From Climacium dendroides (lineage: Eukaryota; Streptophyta; Bryopsida; Hypnales; Climaciaceae), in NCBI GenBank assembly GCA_950106755.1, contig OX467088.1, forward strand, positions 1,906,001 to 1,970,000: 64,000 nucleotides of DNA. The letters run 5' to 3'. The notes under the pieces are model-generated. The model did no database searches and was not told where the DNA came from. It was given only the letters and a program-made list of their open reading frames with translations. Made by a program: the position numbers and the translations under genes. Shown here in pieces: positions 12,291-23,204 of this stretch (its first letter is position 1; each line of letters opens with the position of its first letter).

Positions 12291-13350
12291 TTCTGGTTTC
12301 CGGTTTCTAATAAAAATCACTCTGACCTACTTTTGACCTATCTATGCCGTTTCCGGACTTTCGGTTCCGGTTTTCGGTTACTTTTGTTAACACTATTATC
12401 TATTCTAAAGTAACCCTATTCCGGTATCCAGTTCCTAACTACTTACAGTCTACTTTTCTTTAGAAAAACAAAAAAATAGGGAGTAAAAAAAAATCTATTC
12501 CCCTTATTTCCCTTCTAAACCTAAAGACTGGATTTCCATGCTCCCACACCGCTTGCTTTTGAAAGTGGTAGGCCCACCACTCCTTTCGTGACTTATAGTG
12601 GCTGAAGATCCACTTTCCTATCTGCTAATCCCTTAACTAACCCGAATCCAGTTTGGTCCTTCACAACACTCCGGATGGCAATCCGGATCATTGGTCACAC
12701 AAAGACCCCCTGTACGATTCTCTCATAATACAACGACCTTGATGCTAAATCCGTTCCGTACAAAGTTAGGTGGGTACAAGTGCACCTTTCCGTTCCAACC
12801 TCTACCAAACTTTTCTGTTTACCAATAACGGTGGCAAGACCTCACAGGAGTCAGGATATTCAACCGGATTTTCCACCCAGGAGTTCTAGCGCAGCTAAAG
12901 AATCCCTCCCTATCCGCCTAGCCTAATCAATGGCTTTCTTACCCGGAATGCAAAGCTTCTGCAGATGCTGAGGATCTGGAATCCACTCCTAACTCTTCAT
13001 GACCCACTCACATGTATTTAGAACCGGAAAGACACATCAAAGGGAGAACTCTGCCAACACATCCATACATACCCTCTTATTCCAACTCCGTGTACTCCTG
13101 CCAATACTCGGGAAAAACACACAAAGCTAGATTAATGGAAAATATGCAAAGAAATGCCAAAAGAACTCTCCCTTAGTCTCTAGCTCAGAGACTGTTATAT
13201 ACAAATAGCAAAAAGCAAAAAGTGAATACACGATTTCCGCCTCTGAAGGCGCTAACAATCTGGTCCTACCTAATCCTAACCGGATTCTATTCCGGTTCAT
13301 ACTCTACCAATCCGGTTTCTGCTTCTAACTCCCATTTCTTATAAAACTTC

Positions 13351-14254
13351 CTACTCTGCTTTGCATACTCGAGATCCGATAGTAGGACTCTCGGCAGGTT
13401 TCTCCAACTGCTCGAACACCTCAGTTAGATTCCGGTTCCGTTCCCCATCCGGAGTTGGAGCCGGACGATCTTCATCAGTTTCCGGGGAGTCTAAGTCGAT
13501 CGGCTGTGGTCCGGTCGAGGGCGTCTTCTTATGTGCCCTGCTCGACTGGGGCGTCTTGTCCTTCCCCGGTTCCTAAGCTGCCTCATCTGGAAACAAGTCC
13601 GGAAATGAGAGTTCAAAGAGCCGAACCGGAATCTCTGTCAGCTTCCGGCTGCTCTCCACAATCCGGTCCGCTGATTCCCGTGCTTTGGACAGGAGCTTCA
13701 CTATCTGCTCCTCAAAATTGGTGGGGATGTGCACCACCCTTGTTCCGGATATCTTCTTTTCCTTGTGCACCTCCTCTTCAAATAGGCGCGCCTTGGTGAT
13801 CGCGGCTTTGGGTCCTCCGAGCATGTCCTTCACCTTCGCGGCTAGCCTTATCATCTCCTCCGCCGTCTCCCTTGTCGCGATTGCGTTCTCGTTCAAGGCG
13901 AAAACTTCGGCTTTGAGGGTGTCAACCTCATCATGTTGTCGCTTGCTTCCCACCTTCATCTTTTGGAGCTCATCCGGGTTGATGATACTCTCAGCTATCC
14001 GGTGTGGCAGTTGGCTGTCCGGTTCCGCTCCAATTAAGTGCGTGATTTCCCCAATCGTCCGCTTCTTGATTTTTCAATCCGCCCGGATTTCGCAGAGGAT
14101 CCCAACCAATTCGTCGAACAGATTTCTGGTTCCTAATCCGGATGGCACATCCGGTCGGGTTGGAGTCTCCGTCTTGGACGGCCGGGGTTGAACCAGAGGT
14201 GTTCCTCGAGTTCAGGTTGGCGTGGTCTTTTGCCTCTTGGGGATGAAATGCGGG

Positions 14255-14286
<32 letters not shown>

Positions 14287-14625
14287 GGTTTTGTTCCCGG
14301 AATTTGCTTCCTGGTTGGACTCGGATTCACCATTTTTCATGGTCCGCTTTTGGGCCTTCCAAACCCTCGTCTCCACTTTTGTCAGCAGTTCTTATTGTTG
14401 GTAGAGGTGGTACACGTAAGGGCACAATGGGGTGGCCCTACTTTTCCCTACTCTTGCAGTGAGCTGAGACACAAGATCAAAGAAGATCCGGCCTCAGTCT
14501 ACTTCCTGGTTTTCGCACAGCGCTCCGAAAATTGTGTTACCCAGGGTGATGGTCACCCTGGTGGGCTTTTCCAGATGTAAGACCGGAACAAGGAATTGCA
14601 GCAAGCGACGCTCCCGGTCATCGAT
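13351..14625 (-). pseudogene. gag-like gene of element A, C-terminal part (split by element C)
   Basis: Reading leftwards from the C insertion (TSD TCGAT at 14,621-14,625), the segment contains a coiled-coil region (DEVDTLKAEVFALNENAI), then the family motif ITKARLF, then a FELSFPDLFP block, with stop TAG at 13,351-13,353. Frames shift within the segment. The motif KAxLF followed by a helix-rich stretch is also found in the proteins of C (NKAQLF), H (NKAWLF), F (NKAMLF) and J (TKATLF). Confidence 0.55.
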
Positions 14626-17600
14626 TGTAGCGATTAGTCGAACCAGTATTCCTCCAGTTAGCCTTTAATTCACACCAAAAGCCTTCTTAGAGTAAACCGC
14701 TCCGGAATCGTTCCCACGAGGACTTGTGGATTACAGTTTTATAGGCTATCCCAGTCTAAACATTCACTTTTCTCTCCATCAGACTATTCTGGACTTTAGG
14801 TTCGGTCCGAACTCTAGTGCCGGATGGATTCCGGAAGAATCCGGAAACCGTTCAGTGCCCCTTCCGAGATCCCTAGGTTTGGATGGCGAGTGGCCAGATC
14901 CACCGTCCAGATGCTTACCGTGTCCGGAAACACGCTTTCTTCCACTCTCTCTAATGCTAATACTAAACTAACTCTTCAAGGACCGGAAGTGTCCTCCTGT
15001 TCTGTCACCTCACAAATCCGGAAAGATCCGGATTAGGTCACACATGGACGGTCAAGAACTACAACGACATTCTAACCTTTAACCGAGCACTGAGCCTCCT
15101 GTCGACCAGGTGGTTTTTCCTGTACTTTCTTGGGCTTGCGCCGAGGCTTGACTTTGTTCTACGGGGAATTCCAGCAATCCGGAATTTGGGCTCGTCCGGC
15201 AATACTCCCGTACACGGAAGTTGCTAGCAGCCTTTCAGATACCCCTTTCACCTAAGACTGTATCCTACATGCAGGCTATACCGGCATCCGAGCAGTACTA
15301 CACTAACTTTACTGCCGGAACCATCCGGTTGATCTCCCCCTCAAGTTAATACATCCGGATACTCTCACAAAATCAACTCTTGCTACACAAGGTAAGTTCT
15401 CAATTCCGGAAACGCAAGAACGGACCCACACCTCTCACAAACATATACCGTACACAATAAAGATAAGAAATTGGGTACTCCAAACACTTTACAGTTAAGC
15501 TCAGAAAAAGATACAATGTTGAAACTATGAGTCAGATGGCTGTGAATGACCAGAAAGGCCATTAAAACTCCTACTTATACTAAGACTAATGTCATCCTAA
15601 AAATCCTACAAAACATTCTTATTGGTCCGCTAGATTTCTGGAAAATCCCAGATCCTATTTTTCCGGCTTTGACGGCCGGACTCCGGTATTGCCGCTATAC
15701 TACATTACTACATACTATTTTTTGGAATCCGGATCTTTGGAAGGAACATAGTCCTTCAGAAGATCCAACTTTACCTCCTTCTGGCTACTTTCCGGAGAAA
15801 ACAGATTCGGACCCCTTTGGCCCTATTTTTGGACTTCCACAATATTGGTGTTCCAGTCTACACTCCGGGTTCCGACTACCTGAGTGTCCGGACTCCCCCA
15901 AGAATCCTTCTGGGTCTTCTTATGACGCGGAGAAGACTGCACTGTCCGTCCAGCGTGAACTTCTGGAGAAGCACTTGTCAGGTCAATGGTCGGAGTCACC
16001 GGAAGCAGGCCTTCACTTTCCGGAGGTACCACAGCTCCCCAGTCCACTCCTTCTGGCCTTCCGGTTGGTGGTGAAAGTTCCGGATTCACCGGTACTACCG
16101 GTGAGACCTCTGTAACCATAGGTTCCGGATTGCTGCTTTCCGGAACCACCAAAGTCTGCGCTGACGGGGAAGATTGAGGTGCCGGATCCCACTCCATGGA
16201 AATAAAGTACTCCATCATCTCCTTCATCGCGGCCCGAGATGTATCCATTCGTCTTGCTTGTTCTAGTAAGCATTTGACGATAAGAACCCGGCTTGAGCTG
16301 GTGGCTGCATCGAGGTTAGTTTCAAACAGCTGGGCCTTGTTGATATAATCTACTGGTACATCCAGAGAGCTCCGGAGCTGAACTACACTTTGGCACAATG
16401 CCGCTATCTGCCGGGGATGGTCTTCTTCTGTGAGCCAAGCTGTCTCTTGGGCTGTGCGGAGGGTGCTCTCTAAATCCACAAAGCGGGATTCTAAGTTCCG
16501 GACTTGGTCTCGCAACGTCTGGTTTTCTACGCACAACGTCCCCAGCTCCGTCACCAAAGTCTTCCATTCTTCTATGAAGAGGCCGTTCTGCTACTCCGCT
16601 ACCACCAATGCATCCGTCCTCCGGAAGATGGCGTTCCGGTCGGTTAGTGCCATCTTTCGGCACACTCGTTTGAGGGCTCCATTATAGTTCTCGTAGATCT
16701 GGATGAGATCGTTTGCCCGCCACACCAGGTGTTGAGCCATCTCTTGGATGTCTTCTAAGGGCGTCCCTCCCAGTCGCATGGTAATCCAGTCCCTCTCCTC
16801 CACCTCTATCATCCGGGTTTGGGAGGGTCCGGCCTCGGCCTGAGTGGCGACGGTGTGCGGTCGTACTGGCCCAACCAGTTGCATGGATGGTTGGACTTCC
16901 TTCGGAACAGGTCCGGTCTCCGTCTTTACCTCCTGAACCTCTTCCTGTGGTTTTGGTGTGGGAGGTATCATGAACGGACTTACCGGCGGTGTCCTATTCT
17001 GCTTTTTCTTCTTCCTTAGCGAAGAGACTGGCTCCTCTTTTTCTGTGTCCTCATCGTCCGGTCCGTCTCGAGGCGAGGGCTCCTCTCCTCCGTACTGTTG
17101 GAGTTGGACTAGGTCCTGATACGCACTCTCCTTGTTCGCCTTGATCAGAGAGTGGTGGGCGTACAAATGAGACAAATACGCCAAAATAGGACTCTGGCTC
17201 TTCTTTCCAGACCGGAGGGCACGCACTAGGTCTCCGACTAACTCATGGATGATGGTTGCCCAGTCCATCATCATCTTTCTCTAGAGGCTCCCCAAGATGG
17301 TGGAGGCCACCTTCGCTACTACTCGCCGCAGCTTGGTGGGATGGAGGATAGGATTGAGAAACGCTATCACATCCCGATACTCCGGATTCACCAGGTCGGA
17401 AACCTGGTGACCTTCCTTTGGATTGGCGGGCGCCCGGAATTCGCCCTCCATCACCTCCTGGTTCTTCTCCATGACCTTGTCCGGTGCCTCCCGGAACTTG
17501 TAGACGGCCCTCTAAGTGTTCACCGTCTACAAGTTTGGCTTCGCCCAAATGGTGGTATCCAAGATACCACTTTCCGGACGAAGTATGTCCGAAACCCGAC

Positions 17601-18308
17601 TCTCCTCTCGGATCCCCCACGGCACTTCTAGAAGTCCGTCACACCCTATGTTGTGGAGGTGCTCCTGTAGGCGCGCCAGCCGGTCCTCCTCCGTCGGAAC
17701 CTCCGGAACCACCTTCATCACCAAGATGGTCTTTGGTCGAGGTGCCGGTGCCGGTGCCTCGTCCTCCGAATCCTCAGGCAAGTCCTTCAATTTCCGCCGG
17801 CTTGCCCTAGAAGCCATTGTGTTCACGAACAATCCTCACACAATTTCTCCCTAAATCTCTGCTCACAAATGTTCACTCCGGTAACCCCTGCATGATTGCA
17901 ACTCACACAGTTCCTCAGTCTACCGGAATTCTAACAAAGCTAGGAAAACGGAATACACCGGCGAGAGAAAAAAGAAGATAAGTATGCTCACTGACGGCTA
18001 CAGTCCCCCTCTTATACTGGCCCAATGTACAGGACAGGTTTTGGTGGCAAAACCTTATCCCTAGTACGGATTCGGTTTCCAGTTTTTTTAAGGCCGGCGC
18101 CGTCATCCGATTTTTGTTACTTTCTAGGGTTTTGGATTTTAGGTTTTTAGCCTTAATGAAATTTTTCCGAATCTGGAAATCCGGTTTTTCTAATTTGCCC
18201 TAACTTCCTAGGAGAACTCAAAAACTTTCTCTTTGAAGGAGACAATTTTTGAAGTTTTTCATCATATGCTAGTATTACGGGTCTAGTATGTGGGATCGCA
18301 TTCCCACA
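14626..18308 (-). mobile_element. LTR-type element C (TSD TCGAT) with a complete gag-like gene
   Basis: It begins TGTAGCGATTAG after TCGAT (14,621-14,625) and ends with a 20-bp hairpin TGTGGGATCGCATTCCCACA (18,289-18,308) before TCGAT (18,309-18,313). The 3,683-bp unit carries one minus-strand gene and lies inside the gag-like gene of A. The two ends are not direct repeats of one another, so as it stands it is either a solo LTR with an internal gene or a non-autonomous unit mobilised by an LTR-type integrase. E is a gene-less relative; H is a relative with the gene. Confidence 0.85.
15715..17832 (-). CDS. gag-like coiled-coil protein of element C (705 codons, five in-frame UAG)
   Basis: One continuous frame runs from ATG 17,832 (MASRASRRKLKDLPED) to TAG 15,717-15,715. 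It has five internal UAGs (first bases at about 17,529, 17,514, 17,283, 16,593 and 15,825), no UAA or UGA and no frameshift. Order of parts: basic/acidic N-terminus; IGCDGLLEVPWGI block; GEFRAPANPKEG; IAFLNPILHPTK; MDWATIIHELVGDLV; SPILAYLSHLYAHHSL; a Lys/Pro/Glu-rich linker; a long coiled coil (VENQTLRDQVRNLESRF); NKAQLF; and a Pro/Ser-rich tail. The helical N-terminal domain plus coiled coil is gag-like by layout, but no zinc knuckle is visible. Relative to the homologue in H, three of the UAGs align with Trp and one with Gln. Function is inferred only. Confidence 0.6.
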
Positions 18309-18703
18309 TCGATACAATCCTCTATCGCGTAGCCATCCTTTGGATTTACGGCACTTCCGAACTTGCCCTAGATGTAATCATCCTTCCGGTTGGCAAGCCC
18401 AAGTCCCCCCGTCCGGAATTCGTAGACGGCTCGCCACAAATCCTCGGTCCACTGAACCGGATTCCTTCTCAGGGTGTTATCGAACTCGTTCGATACGCCA
18501 CCCAGAAGCTCCCTAATCATCCTCTCATCCTTGAAACCCCAAGGTTTCAAGGCTAATCCCTAACAACCCATGGATGCTAAGTCATCCCTGAGTTCTCCTT
18601 GTTCCGGTTCCTTGGTCGGCATGACCGGAACCACTTTTCTCAACTTCACTTCACTTGGAGGTGGGGTGCTAGAACCTGGTCTCTTCCGGTTCAGCCGCGG
18701 CAT
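18309..18703 (-). pseudogene. gag-like gene of element A, N-terminal part
   Basis: The likely start is ATG 18,703 (MPRLNRKRPGSS). It continues through a KVVPVMPTKE block matching the N-terminus of the C protein (KVVPEVPTEE), an SMGC...KPWGF block, and a WRAVYEFR block before the C insertion at 18,308. Two in-frame UAGs are present: one after MGC near 18,558 and one before GKF near 18,370. The rest of the gene is at 13,351-14,625. Confidence 0.55.
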
Positions 18704-19307
18704 GAGGGCGGCCCTAACCGGATTCACTCTCTTTTGACCTAACAAGGGAGTGTTCACACTCTGGTCTTCCGCTCTACCTGCAAACCAACCTCCTTGCGCG
18801 CTCACACTCACAGCCTCTCATTGTTCCGTATCTGCTCGCGCTTAAGTCTCTCCCACTCGCGCCCGGAGGCGATCTCTCCGTCTCACACCTCTCACTTACT
18901 ACCAGACCCTCTCGTACTCTCCGCTCCTCGCCGCCTTAAACGGAAAAGCTCAAGCACTAAGACAGGAAACGACAACACGTGAAAACCAAAGACCTGAAAA
19001 TGGGTAGGGTCAGGCCTTATGTAGTCCTGACGCCCTGGACTGGTCATTATGACAGGTCGGACATCCGGTCCGGTCCTTGTCATCCGGTTCTCTCCAATCC
19101 GGTCAAGGAGAATCTGGTTGGAATTCCCTTCCGGTTAGAAATCCAATCTGGTCCGCTTCTACCTAGAACCGGATTAGTTCCGTAAGGTTCTCTTGTGACT
19201 ATTTTTGATTTATCTCCCTTCCTTTAGTTGGATCCGGATACTTGTTTTTAATTTCCGTTCCACTCAAAAGGTAAACGAAAAAAAAATCAAAAATATGAAT
19301 TGACATA
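18704..19307. other. 5' region of element A's gag-like gene
   Basis: Noncoding in the minus direction. It is CCGG-rich near 19,060-19,180 and ends in AT-rich sequence at the element terminus. No other gene seen. Confidence 0.5.
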
Positions 19308-19567
19308 CCATGCAATCCGAGCAGTATGCTATTGCTAAATTAGTTGAAAGGATCAATAGGCAGTGCATGTCGGAGGTGTATCACAAGTTGCAGCATGGAT
19401 CAAGTAGCTCACATATCAAGTACCTCCATCCACAATTTGTACAGGTGTTTGATACTTACTTGAAGTGTGTTCAGAACAAAGAGAGTACTTTGGCACAAGT
19501 CATCTTCCGTTTTAGTACTTCATTCAACTGGCCTATTCCGGATGAATACTTCCGTGGTTCATACTGA
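19308..19567 (+). pseudogene. divergent protein kinase, 3' part
   Basis: After the right-hand CCATG duplication the frame resumes as MQSEQYAIAKLVERINRQ and ends IPDEYFRGSY with TGA at 19,565-19,567. It has no start context of its own and directly abuts element A, so it is the C-terminus of the gene starting at 5,921. Joining the two at the duplication gives a one-base frame disagreement, which indicates an indel in the 5' part. Confidence 0.65.
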
Positions 19568-20954
19568 AGTTCAAGAATAGTTTATATAAGTATATAGGCT
19601 GGTAGTATGCATAGATGCCAAGTAGTATGTGTGCGAATTACATAGTTGCATAGCATATGTGCACCATTTTGATTTTTTAAGACCAATGAATGCCAATGTA
19701 GTTAAAGTTTTATGTGCCTTTGTAATTGGTGAGGATATTTTAATTGATAATGATTTTTAAAGTATGTGAATTGTCCCTATCTTTTGTCATTGTTGGTTTG
19801 CAATTTTGCATAGAAAAGTCTAAAACCCTGAAATTATGAAAATTGTGATTTTTTAAGTTGGTATTTGCAAGATTGGCAAGTTTTTGTTTTAAATTGTATG
19901 GTCTTCCAATTGTTCAATTTGCCATGTATGGTTGAAGATATTCAATTGGACAATGTATTATGTATAATTGTAAATCATCTTCTAGATTCTAGAAGCATGG
20001 TTTTATGTTTGGTATCAATGGTATGTTGTTAATTTTTTTAATGCAATGGGTTTGTCGGCTTCATTAAGATGTTAAAAAAAAACAATAATTACCCCCTAAA
20101 TGCTTGAGGCACCAAAATATTAAATATGGTGTTTGCAAAACTTTGAAGTTCAATAGAACCTAATTATTTTTCGTCATTTTAGTAAGCTAATAATTTTGGA
20201 ATTTTCTTTTTGAAGTCTACTTTTGGCTCTAGAAGTCCGATCTTGAAATTAAATGACAATGATTTTTCTAAAAGAGATTTTATGCAAGGGTACCTTGTGC
20301 AATCTTGACTTTCCTTTTGTGTTAAGAGCTTTTGGAAATGAGCCTCAAATACAGTAGATCTTGGAGGAAAATTCACATTGAAAATTCATATTAAAAAATT
20401 ATAGAGTAAATTTTGTAAAGCCGTAAATTGATTGGGGTTGTGCAAGTTCGGTCCATTAACCTCATATTCTTTGGGTCCCCAACATTTTAGATTTGCCTTG
20501 CCAAAAAGGCTTCAACTTTTTTTTGCGATTTTAACAACATCATAGTTAAATGTTATAATCTTTCACTCTACAAGTGATATTGTTGTGCTTTCTTTTCCTA
20601 TGCAATCTCTAACAAGTCTAGTTTGAATTTGTATGGTTACAATTCCAAAAAAATTGATACATCTTACCCAAATGTGGGCTCTTTGTTCAATTTAGAGCAA
20701 ATTAGAGGAAGTTGAAATTTGAAAACAAGGCTTGGGCATGTAGGGGTTACATATTCCTATGGTTATTTGGATGATTGGATTTGTTTGAACCATCAACCAT
20801 TGTTTTTTTTGGGCCAATTGAAGGCCCAAATGCCTAAAAAAAATGGACTGCTCCAAATCTATAGGTTAAATTATTTTCAAGAAAAATTGGATGATAATGC
20901 CAAATTGCTCGAATTTGAAAGAAAAAAAATTGGATGAAATTGCGCACATCAAAT
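19568..20954 (+). other. 3' region of the kinase module
   Basis: AT-rich with no gene. Blocks at 20,260-20,720 correspond to 4,820-5,320 downstream of the zinc-finger gene. Confidence 0.5.
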
Positions 20955-20959
20955 GTAAT

Positions 20960-22768
20960 TGTCGCAACTCAAATTTTTGGTTTTCTTTGAATTAATTAAA
21001 ATCGGAACGGAAACCAATGCCTAGGTATCCGGATCCGGTTAAGAAATTGTGGGAAACCGGAATTTATTAGCGACAAAGAGATAGCGGCAAATCAGGTCAG
21101 ATTCTATCCGGATCGGTGACAGAATGGAAACGGATTCTTATCCGTATTTTGGTCTGACCGGATTAGGACGGACCGGATCACTACTTGGACCGGATTCATG
21201 AACCGGATCAAAAACAGTCATGTTGACGTGTCTTAGGGAATTAGGGGTGTATAACGATTGGTCACCCCAGTCTCAATCCCTTTTGCCATCTTCGCCTTCT
21301 GTGAATGTTGTGTGCGTGCCTTGTGCTTTTCAACCGTGTACCTTAAAGTTGGAGCCGGAGTGTGGTTGTTGGTGCGCCTCTTCTCCTCGTGTTCCTATGG
21401 CCTGCAGGTTTCCGGTTGAGATCGGAGGGTGAAAAGAGAGGAACGAGACGTGTAGCTAGGAGAGAGTGAGGTAGAATTGTAAATACTTAGGAGTAGGATT
21501 AAAACCGGAATTGCGGATTCGGACTGAAACTGGATTGAGACTGTAACCGGATTCGGACTGAAATCGGATCAGGACTGAAACCGGATTTGTATCTGAAACC
21601 GGATTTGTAGGTGAACCGGATTGGGGATCCGGTTAGAGCTAGTTAGGTCAACCGGAAGTTCCGCCAGAATGGCGGCGAGCTTTCGCGGGCTTTTTGCGCC
21701 TTTGTAAATTCAAAATGTATATAAGCTAGTCCCTGCGGGAGTGGCGTGGGCCTTCTTTTGCAAACTTTCTCTCGTCTTCTATTGTTTCCTTTGTGTGTAC
21801 TTCTCTCCCAAGCGTGGCAGTGGTGTGTGACAGGGAATCAGATTGACGCGTGCGAGTGTGTTGGAGGATTGTCCCCTTTGGTATCTTAGTTCCTGGTTTA
21901 TGTGCATGTGAGTGGGTAGTCAAGAGTTGGGAGTGAATTCTGGTCCCTCAACATAGCTGGAGTTAAGGATTTCCGGGTGAGAAAGCCGTTGTTAGGATTA
22001 GGTGGTTAGGGAGGGAGTCCTTGATCACGCTAAGTCTCCCGGATGGGAATTCCGGTTGAGCATCCGATCTTCTGTGAGGTCTCGCCACCATGAGTGGTAA
22101 AACGGAAAGGACTTTGGTGAGTGATGGCATGGGCGGATACACTTGCAGCCACCTGACTTCGTACGGATCGGGACGAGTGCTGAGGTCGTTGTAGTATGAA
22201 AGGATCGTACGGGGGGTCTTTGTGTGACCTGTGATCCGGATTGCCATCCGGATTGCTGTGAAGGACCAAACCAGATCCGGATTAGAGTAGGAGGATAGGA
22301 AGATAGGAAGTGGGTCTCCAGTCACTATAATCCGCGGGAGGAGTGGTGGGCCTACCACTCTCAAATCTAAGAGGCGACCCCTCTGATGGTGAAACAGAGG
22401 CAAAACCAAACCGGGAGAGGATAAGAGACTAGAAAGTTGATTCGGAGCGGATTAGTTCGGAGAGGAATTTAGGACCGGATTAGTCTAAGACCGGATATGA
22501 GCGGATTCCTGGATAGTGAGAATCCGTTTGACAGGCCAAACCGGAAGTAGGAAGTAATCCGGTTTGGGGTTTTCTGTGTGTTTGGGAAGTTTCCGGTTCC
22601 TGTGTTAGGACCGGATTTTAGGAAAGGAAAAGATGACTGGGCTTAATCGCTTAATAAGGCTAGATACTTCACAGGATCTCGTGGGTTCGATCTTTAGGGT
22701 CATCAAGTTATACTCTAAGGTGATTTTTGAGGGTATAACAGGGAATTTACTTACTCTGTGCTACGACA
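20960..22768 (+). mobile_element. solo-LTR-like element D' (TSD GTAAT)
   Basis: It starts TGTCGCAACTC after GTAAT (20,955-20,959) and ends TGTGCTACGACA before GTAAT (22,769-22,773). The 1,809-bp unit is the reverse-oriented counterpart of D (29,699-31,897) with very high similarity, but with single copies of segments that are tandemly repeated in D. It carries no gene. The short inverted termini TGTCG/CGACA and 5-bp duplication fit an LTR. Confidence 0.88.
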
Positions 22769-22929
22769 GTAATTCATCTAAATATGTAGATGAAAAGATA
22801 GTTCTATCCAAAATATAGATGAATACTAAAAAATTTAGTAACATTATTTTGTCGTATATTGCCACTTTAGTAGTTCTCCGAAAATTGGAAAAAAAACCAT
22901 GGTTTCATCCCTACACCGAAGTTTACCCC

Positions 22930-23165
22930 ATTTTCCACCCGATTGGACAACCCCACACCGACCCGCCTTCCTGTCTGCCCCGTCGGCCTCCCTGTCCGCC
23001 TCATCTGCCCCATCTGCCTTCTTGTCCGCCCCGTCTGCCCCATCCGAATCCCCATCCGCCTTCCCGTCTGCCCATCCGCCCGTCCGTTGGACGGGGACAG
23101 TCGGAACGTCCTATGTCGGTGGATGTTCGGGAACCGGTGGACGTGGACGTTGGACGTCCAAACGT
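22930..23165. promoter_or_regulatory. GC-rich CCATCCG/CGTCTGCC island 3
   Basis: An island of the same kind as 2,929-3,260 and 5,450-5,745, lying after the kinase 3' region plus D'. By analogy it should precede a third gene module, but that module is missing here: element H sequence begins by 23,205. Frames across it are low-complexity. Confidence 0.4.
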
Positions 23166-23204
23166 CTGGATGTCTATGTAAGTAACCCTGCTGAAAATAA
23201 TGGG

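Larger units (their letters stand above)
7532..12548 (-). mobile_element. LTR-type element B (TSD CCGCT), nested in A
   Basis: It begins TGTCGTAGCACAGG after CCGCT (7,527-7,531) and ends TGCTCCCACA before CCGCT (12,549-12,553). The uninterrupted site can be seen in D near 30,360-30,375. It belongs to the same family as F. It keeps the C-terminal half of the gag-like gene on the minus strand but lacks the N-terminal half: the join is near 12,296, where F still has 31,898-33,500. It contains a 2.5-kb tandem insertion at 9,165-11,645. Confidence 0.85.
7153..19307 (-). mobile_element. LTR-type element A (TSD CCATG), carrying nested B and C
   Basis: The left end starts TGTCGCAGCACAAAG directly after CCATG (7,148-7,152). 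The right end finishes ...TTGACATA directly before CCATG (19,308-19,312), so the expected terminal CA is mutated to TA. After removing nested B and C about 3.4 kb remain. Read on the minus strand these comprise a 5' region, a gag-like gene, and a CCGG-rich 3' region homologous to the D and D' elements. There is no second LTR and no pol gene. It disrupts the kinase gene. Confidence 0.8.
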
